Source: Inia geoffrensis (lineage: Eukaryota > Chordata > Mammalia > Artiodactyla > Iniidae). From it: a DNA stretch of 64,000 nt. The stretch lies in assembly GCA_036417435.1 (NCBI GenBank), contig CM070904.1, positions 39,218,408-39,282,407 of the forward strand. Reading direction: 5' to 3'. A program made the position numbers and the translations under genes. Every line of letters starts with the position of its first letter. Positions within the stretch are counted from its first letter, which is position 1. This document shows, piece after piece, positions 39,401 through 50,000 of this stretch. Below the pieces are notes generated by a model. It had not been told where the DNA came from. It made no database searches and worked only from the letters and a program-made list of their open reading frames with translations.

Positions 39401-42400
39401 AAGCAGAAAGAAGATTTATCCTACGCAGGAGCTGGACTTGTTACCCGTATTAGGTTAGAGTCCTTTCTTTTGCTTATCTATGAATCTCTTACCCACCAAG
39501 TTTCTCTTCAGATACATTATTTTATATATATATAAAATAAATGAAAGGGACCTCAGAAGCCATCTAGTGATCTAGGGACTTAAATGGCTGCATAAATGCT
39601 GCTGCTGGCTCTTATCCATTATGGGCCGAAAGAGGACCGGAAAAGGTCCTAAAGAGGTTAACGGAAGGGCCCAATTTCCCACAGCTATGGCTAAAAGAAG
39701 GGATACCCCTGAGATCATGGCAGGAAAAAATGAAAATTAGAGAGGCAGGCTTCCTATTTGAATACTCCACTCATTCTATTTTATTCAGAAACAGCCTGTA
39801 GTTACTTGGAAATGACTGTATAGAATAATACAGCTCATACCTTTGTCTCCTTCCATCTGGAGATGCCCCACTTTATCACTCCATGGAAGCCAATGTAGGA
39901 AAATCAAAACACTGCAAAACCAAGAGTACTTAGGAGCCATGCACATTCAAACGTAGAATAAAGGAAGAAGCTCGAGAAAGCGGACCGCATCTGAGACAGT
40001 CACCCTGGCGATGGACTCCCAGGCGAGACTGGTTACTGAAGGGATAGCCACCTAGGCTTTCCTTGTGGTGGAGGAATTATTTCTTTTCATTTGAGCTGGA
40101 CTTCAATTTGAGCTTCATTTGGGTTAATAAATAACTGCTTTAAAAAATGTAAATATATCTAGGATGGGTAAAGAATTGTGACTCATACATTCGTGTGGAT
40201 TAATTCCATGCAGGGTGTTATTTAAATACTTAGCAACAGCTACAGCAGGGGTATGAACCAGACTCCTAGAGGCCCATGCTGTGCGGGATGACAAGGAGGT
40301 CCAGGAGGCCCTAGCAGTGGGGTGAGGGAGTACAGTGAAGGGACTGAAGAAGTGGCTATGGACCGTTACCAAAATACTTAACACTTAACAGCCAGTACAC
40401 CTATATCCATATATACTGGTAGAGTACTAGCCCCAGTTCCATACATTTTTTAATCCCGATAAATTAGCTGAGTTATGTGACAGACGGAGAATTCTGATTA
40501 AGAGAGGAGGGAGACAAAAATAATGCCGTTCTGAATGAACCCCAGGGGAGAAAGAAGGCAGGAAAGAGCAAAACTAATATAAAAATTTTTTTCAGGAAAA
40601 TATTCTCTCATTCTCCTTCTCTTCTTCCTAACCAGAGGTCTCTCTGTCCCCAGGACCCGTAATCATACTAATATTAGCTCTAGGTTAATTCACAGAAAAC
40701 AATTTGCCAAAAGCCCATATGCTGAAAGTCAATCCACTTGAAACACAATTCACTGAAGACCAACTTGCCAAATTTACCGCATTTATTGGCCTTCTAAAAA
40801 ATCATTTACAGAGTCCACAGCATTTTGAATGTGATGATACTGGGAGGGTTAAGAAGACTATGGGGAACTAGGGACCCAGGGACCTGGAGTCTCCTGACTC
40901 TTTCTGCCTCAGTTCATCCTCTCCCTGCCCTGCAGGCTCACTCTCTGCACCCCGGTCTCCTCCTGTTCGAGCCTCCTGGTCTCTCTTTCTCTAGAGCTGA
41001 TGGCCTGGGCTGAGCCATGCACTGACTAACACATAGTCTGTTCCTCTGGCCTTGGAAGGTCCCTCTTCTTTGCCCCAGCTCTAACCTCCAGCTGCAGCAG
41101 CCAGATGCCGGGACAGAGATAAAATGAACGTTCCTTAAAATGCTGACACTACAGAAATATGCATAAGCTGTTAAAAACCATCCAATTAGAACTGTTATCA
41201 ACATTTTAGTTAAACAAATTTTTGATGACAATGGGCAAAATTAGTTAATTTGGCAAAGTTTAATCGGCAAAATTGCAAGTATCCTAAAAATGCTAAATGT
41301 AGGCAATTTTTTAAAAAGGCCTTAAAAAAGGATATGAAAGACATCATTATAGATAGAAAAATTCCCATAGGAAATGCTGAAATTCTGGCAACATTCAGAA
41401 GAAAAACATGTTGGTTAAATTTCCTTAGGACCTCTCAACAAATTGAAGTTTTCTTAAGATGCATGAAGCTGGAGGGTATAAAGACAAACCCATGAGCAGC
41501 AACCTCACCTAAGGTCCTTTAAAACACACTTCACATCCTGGCCAACAAACAAAGAAACAAAACCAAATACAAAGCAAAACCAAGCAAACTGAACAAATGG
41601 TCTCCATATTACAAGATTCCAGTTTATATAAAACCATCTGTGTAAAAGACATGCATTGAGAAATCTGTGCAAGGTAACACTGAACTATGAAAGATAAACA
41701 CCTAATTCAGGAAAGCAAGATTTGGTAAGGATGACTAGGCAATTTTTTTTTAAACTCTGTACACAGATATACATTTTTCTTCAGAGACACTTAAAAACAA
41801 TAAACGTGTATAAATGTGGGAAGATGTGTTTCAAGTTCTTAATATTTATCTTAGAAACTAACTCAGGCATAGTTCAACAGGGAATTTTAGAGAAGGAACA
41901 GCTACAAGTCATGGTTTTAGTTATATTTTTTAAATACCTATGATATCTACTGATTTTTATAGACCAAAATATAATATAATAAGCACTACTAAAAGAAAAG
42001 TTTTTAAAATAAAAGAAAAATGTCTTAGAAATAATTCTTCTATTTTTTTAGCAAATTTGACAGAATGGCATTCTAGTATTCTAGAAAAGAAAAATATACT
42101 AGCCCTGCAAATAGGATACATAAGAAACTTAGTAAGATTCCACATAAAAAACATGTTTTTATGGAACTAAACTTGACATTAAAATTTTAATTTTGCATTA
42201 TGAGAAAATGTGTACAGACTTCAATTTCATTCCTATAATATCTGATCCATTCTTTCAAAAATTAAAATTAAACTCCCCATAACTCTCACACTATTTTGCT
42301 CCAGAAGGGCTAGGAAAAAAGCAGACAGTTTGAATGGCTATAAGCTTCTCTATTATTTCTTATTCAGTTTATATATGGCCTCCAAAAAGCATTTGTTACT

Positions 42401-43596
42401 GTACAGAGAATATGACAAATATCCATATACCCACCATTCAAAATTTATAAGTACTAATATTGTAATCGTTACTTCTGATACTTTTTTAAAATAAAAGAAA
42501 TAAAATATTTCTGATAAAGCTGCTACCACACTTTTAGTCTTCCTCAGACCCATTCTCCTCCTCTTCCAGAGGCAATAAAATTATTATGTATTCTTCCAAT
42601 CTTTGTTTATATATATTATTACATATATATGTATTCATAAATACATATTTGTGTGTATGCTCTGCATTTAAAAAACTAACATTATGTTTTCAAAATCTGA
42701 TCATGTTAACGCCTATAAACCTAATTCATTCATGTTAACTTCTAAGTAGTATCTTATGACAATTTATGTAGCTATTCTCTTACTGAAAGGCATTTTGGTT
42801 GTTTCCAATTTTTTGCATTCTAAAAAATGACTTGGTACACATCCTTATACATGTACCCTTATACACAGGCAGGAGAATATATCCCTAGCAATGGAATTGT
42901 TTGGTTGTAGGAATGAGGTACCACCTCACACCAGTCAGAATGACCATCATTAAAAAGTCTACAGATAAGAAATCCTGCAATCCCACTCCCAGGCATATAT
43001 CTGGAAAAGACGAAAACTCTAATTGGAAAAGATAATGTACTCCAATGTTCATAGAAGCACTATTTATAAGAGCCAAGACATGGAAGCAATCCAAATGCCC
43101 ATGTTTAAGAAGATGTGGTAAAAATATACAATGGAATATCACTCAGCCATATTAAAAATGAAAAAAAGAATGAAATAATGCCATTTTTAGCAACATGGAT
43201 GGACCCAGAGATTATCATAGTAAGTGAAGTAAGTCAGATAGAGAGAGACAAATATCATACAATATCACTTATATGTGGTATATATATATGTCACACAAAT
43301 AATACATATATATATACACACACACAAATAATGCTGGAGCGGGTGTGGAGAAAAGGGAACCCTCATACACTGTTGGTGGGAGTGTAAATTGGTGCAGCCA
43401 CTATGGAAAACAGTATGGAGGTCCCTCAAAAACCTAAAAATAGAGTTGCCATATGATCCAGCAATCCTACTCCTGGGTATATATCAGGAGAAAACTCTAA
43501 TTCAAGATACATGCACCCCAATGTTCATCGCAGCACTACTTACAATAGCCAAGACATGGAAGCAACCTAAATACCCACTGCCAGATGAAATTGCGG

Positions 43597-43635
<39 letters not shown>

Positions 43636-44006
43636 ACAGTGGAATACTACTCAGCCATAAAAGAATGAAATAATGTCAATTGCAGCAACATGGATAAACC
43701 TAGAGATTATCATACTAAGTGAAGTAAGTCAGACAGAGAAAGACAAGTATCATATGATTATGACTTATATGTAGAATTTAAAATATAATACGATTGAACT
43801 TATCTGTAAAACAGAAACAGACTCACAGATAGAAAACAAACTTATGAATACCAAAGGGGAAAGGGAGGGAGGCGAGGGATAAATTAGGAGTATTGGATTA
43901 ACAGATACAAACTACTATACATAAAATAGATAAACAACAAGATCCTACTGTATAACACAGGGAACTATATTCAATATCTTGTAGGATCCTATAATAGAAA
44001 ATAATC

Positions 44007-44039
<33 letters not shown>

Positions 44040-47000
44040 CTGAATCACTTTGCTTTAGACATGAAACTAACACAATATTGTAAATCAACTATACTTCAAT
44101 AGAAAAACCCCCAAAACAACAACAAAAAAACCAAACCAAAACATAAAATAAAATAAAGGAGCTTCTACTAACCAGATCTTTAAAAAAAAAAAGGCAAAGA
44201 TTATAACACACTAAATAATAATAGAATCCCCAAGTTCATAATGATATTTTTTTAAAATGAGAGCTTTTCTTCACAGAAGAGCTAATAAATAAAGAAGCAA
44301 TGATGGAATTGGAAAAAACACTATTTCAAAACTGGTTCAGGCAAAGATCAATGAATGCTAAAACCACTGTGTGAAAGGTTTGGGGAACAGGATAGTCACG
44401 TGATCTCAAAGTACCACACCATAGATTACATACTAATTGTAAAGAGAAAAGGGTACCTTTATGAATTTGTCTTATTTTGGTGAAGCTAGTTTCTTTTCAT
44501 GTTTTTTTCTATTCTGGTCTCCTCTGATGCTCACATTGTTTGCCTATTTTTCTGTTGGCTTGTTTGCTTTACTAATTGAATTGTATAAATTCTTTATATA
44601 CTTTGGACACTGTAATGCAAATATCTTTACTGAGTATGTGACTTGTGTATGTTACTTTTTGTGGCAAATTTAATACATCTTTCCCTACCCTCAGGGTCAC
44701 AGAGATAGTCTCCCACATATTCTTCTTAAGGCTGGATTCTACTTAGCTTGCTTTCCTAAGGACATGAACAGTAAGCACTGATCTATAACTGTTGGAAGAT
44801 ACAAGCCACCGTTGCAGCCTCCTTATATCAAAGTCATCTTTTAGTTCTTAGAGTTTTTCCACCTTTATGTGGAGGCTTTTCAATAGCATGAACAATTGAA
44901 AATTGCTATTTAAAACAATATATGATAAAGTTATATATTAAAAAAAATTGAAAAGAGTGTCATACAATCTTACATGAGTGAACAACATTTCATTCCTGAG
45001 CTCTTCGGACTTTTCATTTGGAGTCCAAGCTTCAGCAAACTGCAGGAAATCCCATTTTTCCTTATCACCCTCCTCAGCCTGAAGTTTTTCCTTCCTACCA
45101 TTCAGTGTGCTCCCTGTAACCTGAGCCTGTAAGATGATAAAATATATGAATTTTACAACAGGTCACCTCACAGCTGACATTTACTAAGTAGTAACTTGAT
45201 TTTACATTTAAATCACAAGCAATCCAATAAAGAAAATCTTACTGTTTCAACGTATCAAGGGCTTTAGTAATATAATTATTTATAATTACAACCAAATTGC
45301 CAAGTCAATGATTCCTATGTTTAATGAGGAAAAGGTTAACTAGAGAAGCTATACTATTTGCTTTTCTCATAAAAACTTTTATTCTAATATTTATAAACTT
45401 TGAAATTGAACATACATATGATTGGCCATTTTGAATATCTATACTGAGTGCTTGAAAGCCATCCTCTAGACCTTAGTCAAGTCCTTTCTATAAACATCCC
45501 TCAAGGTTGGGGAGAAGAGACAGCTGAGTGAACGGAGCAAGCAACATCCCTAATACCTTTTCTAGAATCCGGGTACAGGCTGTCCTCTGTCCAAAATTTA
45601 GCCCGGAACTCAAGAATCCTGTTGAAAAAGGGCTTATTCTTAGCTTACAAAAAGCTAAGGGGTTTGAAAGCATTTTAGTTCCTTACTAGCTCATCCTCCC
45701 CTAGCTGCTAAAATGGTAGAAGAAGGGCTTGGAAGACAATAGGAACACACATAAATTCATGTCTGTCTCTCATTACCGAGGATAGCAGGTAGAGTACTAC
45801 CAATTGAAGCCTTTTCTGGACTTGGTCCCTATCAACATCAATATCTTAGTGTACTTCGATATCCTTGGCCTAAAAACACTAAAACTCAGCCTCTTAACTC
45901 ATGCAGGCTATGGGTAATAATGAGTAAGTGGTAACCTGGTTTAAATTCAAGCATTACCTTGCGATTCAACATTCCCCACATAAGGGTGTCTAGAGTCCCA
46001 TTTGCAATAAGGTAGTGAATATTCACAGAACTGCACTGTCCAATCCGGTGAGCACGGTCTTCTGCTTGTTTTATGTGTCCAGGGTCCCAATACAACTCAG
46101 CAAATACAACATGAGTTGCAGCAGTAAATGTCAAACCCTAAGCAAAATAAAGAAACTGAGATGCAAATAAACTGAGAATTTAGCATAGAGCCATATATAA
46201 TAAAGTCTTTTGAGTATGTTCAATGGACAAGAGAACACTGAAGGACTTAAAAACAAATGAGTCTTTCATTTTAAGCCAAATTAAGAAAATTTAATTCATG
46301 AAAGGCAAATGAAGACTGCTTATTGCAAGATAGCCAGGTGAACTACAAAGAACACATTTAAAAGGTACTTCAATATTTCAAAAGTCAGTTTAATGGATAC
46401 ATATATAAACAAAATCACTTTATCCTCTGATGAAGACTGGATTCACATTACCACTGGAAAATCTAATAAAATACATTATAAATGGGAATATAATTTCTAA
46501 CACATGGTATCCATGGCAACTATGACAGCAATGACATCCTCTATTCATTTAATTCATACTGCTGTTCTGTAAAGCAAAAATCATGTCTACAGTCACACTC
46601 TTTTCTTTCTATGGAATTTCTCATGTTGCACCCCAAAGACTCTGACATTTACTGACTTGTATCTTGATGTATAAAACACAACTGCATTTTTCTGCAATTG
46701 CATTTTATATCAGTTTGAAATAGTGTAACATTAAAAATATTAACTGTCTTGTTTTATAATTAATATATGAAATAATGCAAATCTCCTCAAACTAAAAATG
46801 TGTCCAAAAATGCATGACTTTAAAGTGGGTAGGCTGAGCGAAATGTGGACCATAATTATGCTATTGCTACATAGTAGTAAGTGATATTAGGTGGTCAGCA
46901 GAAATACCTACTATACTCTCGAAGTGTCATCTAATCCAGTCTATGCTGTTGTTCACGTGTACTGGAACTTCTATAAGTGACTTTTGTGACTGCTGTGCTG

Positions 47001-50000
47001 TTATTTTGATATGTTATTTTAACTTGAAATATTTTTATATCACATACCATCATACTAGCATTCATTAAATGGTGGCACCAGTTCTCAAGCTGAAGATCAA
47101 CTACTTTGGAACAGAACTTAGAAGTAATAAAAACATGGAGAGAGTCAAATAAACACCATACTAAACTGTGCTGCTATTTAGGATATAAAATGCCACACAC
47201 TGAGAGATAATGCAGAAAAATTAAGTAGTATTGCTATTTAAAGATGGACACCTTTAAGTGTGTAAAAAGTATCATATGACCATACAAGAATCCACGTTGA
47301 CGTTGGCAGGATCAACGTCACACAAAGATGCTACTAAATTGGACTTCCCTGGCAGTAAGTGATTAAAATTCCGTGCTTCCACTGCAGGGGCATGGGTTCG
47401 ATCCCTGGTCGGGGAACTAAGATCCCACCTGTGGTGCTGCATGGCCAAAAAAAAAAAAAAAAGATGCTACTAAATTATAATGGAAGAGCCACAAACCTCC
47501 AAAACAAAGCCCTTTCTACAATACCTTCCTTTATTGCTATGAAGATATTAGTATTCAAGTATATGAGTTCTGAACTATACAAGGTCTTCAGGAATACAGC
47601 CTTGAATAAAATGTGAGTGCCTTGCAAAATCTTAATTTCAGAAAGTCTTTTATCAGGTCACTCCAAGACTCTCCTGCCCAGCTTCCTCCTACTTATCTTC
47701 TCCTGAGGTATCAGTATTCCAGTTCTACTTTTAACCTCTTTTTGATGATATTCTCTATGGCTGAAATATTCTAACAGATATAAAACTAGATTACTGGGAA
47801 TTTAATCCAACATGAGGAAAGTGTTGAGACAACCCTCCTTTTGGCTAGAACTCCTAGTGAGTTAGTTCTAGAACTTCTTCATCCTCATGGATTCTCTCTA
47901 TATATACAATTTTATATACATCAGTTAGCTCGGTAAAAGGAGAACTTTGGCCCTGGTCCAGATCCCAGAATCCACAGAAGCTGCCAGATATGCCATATAG
48001 CAGGTTGGATATTTAACAGCAATATGCTCAATTACCTTTCCCTATGTTAAATATCCTGGCTTAGACATTTACATCAAAATATTTTAGAATGTTAGTAGGA
48101 AAGACATCCAGAAGGATCCCCTCTTACATAGGGTGGCAGAGACTAATATCTTTTCTTTTCTTATTCCTTTGTAATGTGACACCTGATGTTTAATATGACT
48201 AATTGGAATAACGGTTACTTTCTCCAACTTCCCTTGAAGTTAGCTGTGGCCCTGGGACTAACTGCAGGCCAGTGAGATACAGCGTGCCTTTCTCCAGTCA
48301 ACTGCCTGGATCGCAGATGTGATGGATAAGCTCTAGCAGCCCTCTCAGATGGAAGCAACCTAAATGCCCATCGACAGACGAATGGATAAAGGTGTGGTAC
48401 ATATATACAATGGAATATTACTCAGCCATAAAAAGGAACAAAACTGGGTCCTTTGTAGAGATGTGGATGGACCTAGAGACTGTCACAGAGAGTGAAGTAA
48501 GTCAGAAAGAGATAAACAAATACCGTATATTAACGCATGTATGTGGAACCTAGAAAACTGGTACAGATGAACCGGTCTGCAGGGCAGAAATTGAGACACA
48601 GATGTAGAGAACAAACGTATGGACACCAAGGGGGGAAGCCATGGGGGGTGGGGATGGTGGTGTGATGAATTGGGCGATTGGGATTGACATGTATACACTG
48701 ATGTGTATAAAATGGATGACAAATAAGAACCTGCTGTATAAAAAAAATTTAATTTAATTTAAAAAAAAAAGAGAGATCTGCTAGGAGTGGTAAAGCAGAA
48801 AACCAGAAGGGGCCTAAGTACTAAGAAACTACCATGGTAGCCTTAGACTGCCTATATCAGAGAATAAAACTTTGTGATTTAAGTCATTCTTAATTTGGGT
48901 TTTCATTTACTTACAGCCAAACCTAACTCTAAAGGAGAAACCAAGGGCACCCTATGAAAAGTTCAGGAAGACAGAAGAGTTCTTTTCCCTCAGGCCACCT
49001 TGCCTCACAGACTCTGATGAAAACAACCAAGTCAGATAAGTGCTATAAAGAAAGGGATGAGAAAAGTCTACGCAAATTCAAAGGAAGGAAAAGATCATGG
49101 AAAAGTATTATAATCACACTAACTATATTCTTTTAGGAAATTATCTCCTTGAAAATTTAGGAAGCTTAGTCAGAGGTGTTGAGGTCTCCTTCTGTTACAC
49201 TTTCTAGCACTCTCCAAAGCAGAATGAATATTTATCACACCAGATATAAAGTTATAGTTATGGTTAATCATCTTGACATTTTTATCATCTCAACAATTCA
49301 TTATCAAATTTAGACCTGAAACTTCTTACCTGACCAGCAGCCTGAATGCTTAGAATAGCCACACGAGTCTCAGGATCCTTTTGAAACTGATTAACCAGAT
49401 GTATTCTTTCTGAAGATGGAACACTTCCATCAATCCTAATGTAACGAGTCTACCACCACCAACAAGGGAAATGGCAAAATTAGGACAAGCTCCTATGCAT
49501 CCATCTTATTATACATATTTTACAGCTTATTTTTATGTTCACATAATAAAACAAAGTGGTGAAGATGACAGGTTAGTAAATGTTACATAAGAAGAATTTT
49601 TTTTTTTTAACTAATATCATAGTACTTTATTTGTTGTTCGATAGACAGTTGTTTCCAGTTCTGGGGTATCGCAAACTGTGCTGCAGGGAATACCTTCACA
49701 GATGTCCCTGTCTCTTTGTGTTCCTGTGTCAGTTTATCTGAAGTATGTATTCAGCAGTAGAAGTCCTGGATCGATTTTAAATGTTATCCCTTCCAAGGCA
49801 GTCTCCCAACCAGATGATAGTGCCCAAAAAGCTGTTGCTAAGAAACAGCACAGAAGGCGTCCCCAATGGTGTTGATGATGAGCGGGAGTTGGTCTAGCTG
49901 GTGTCAGGACTTAATGAAGCTCAGGTTCTTGATGTCTCTTCACAGAAAGAATTCAGTGAGAGACAAAGTGATAGGCAAGAAGCGGATTTATTCAGAGAGA

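Larger units (their letters stand above)
43333..44130 (+). mobile_element. L1 ORF2 3' end and 3' UTR, second copy
   Basis: It begins 'atgctggagcgggtgtggag', the piece missing from the copy just upstream, and runs through ORF2 3' text and the 3' UTR to 'tcaactatacttcaatagaa'. The frame is broken by a (CA)n tract at 43599-43637; a (TA)n tract is at 44010-44038. Confidence 0.85.
26778..44973 (-). other. ZRANB3: Large (18.2 kb) ZRANB3 intron between exons D and E
   Basis: The longest complete intron. It contains MIR, MaLR, LINE, L2, an LTR, seven CHR-type SINEs and a rearranged L1 block at 42890-44130. Stretches where I recognise nothing: 28520-29040, 31320-33740 (AT-rich; 32380-32480 vaguely DNA-transposon-like), 34080-34720, 34940-35370, 38070-38580, 38970-40680, 41500-42330 and 44150-44970. 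Confidence 0.8.
46138..49329 (-). other. ZRANB3: ZRANB3 intron between exons B and C
   Basis: 3.2 kb. It holds a short SINE (47341-47459) and an L1 3' end (48345-48768). 46140-47320 and 47480-48330 are AT-rich and unassigned. Confidence 0.75.

Noticed and set aside
41250..41495. 81-codon Lys-rich plus-strand frame
   Set aside because: It lies at the edge of the inverted-motif block, has low complexity and no recognised domain.
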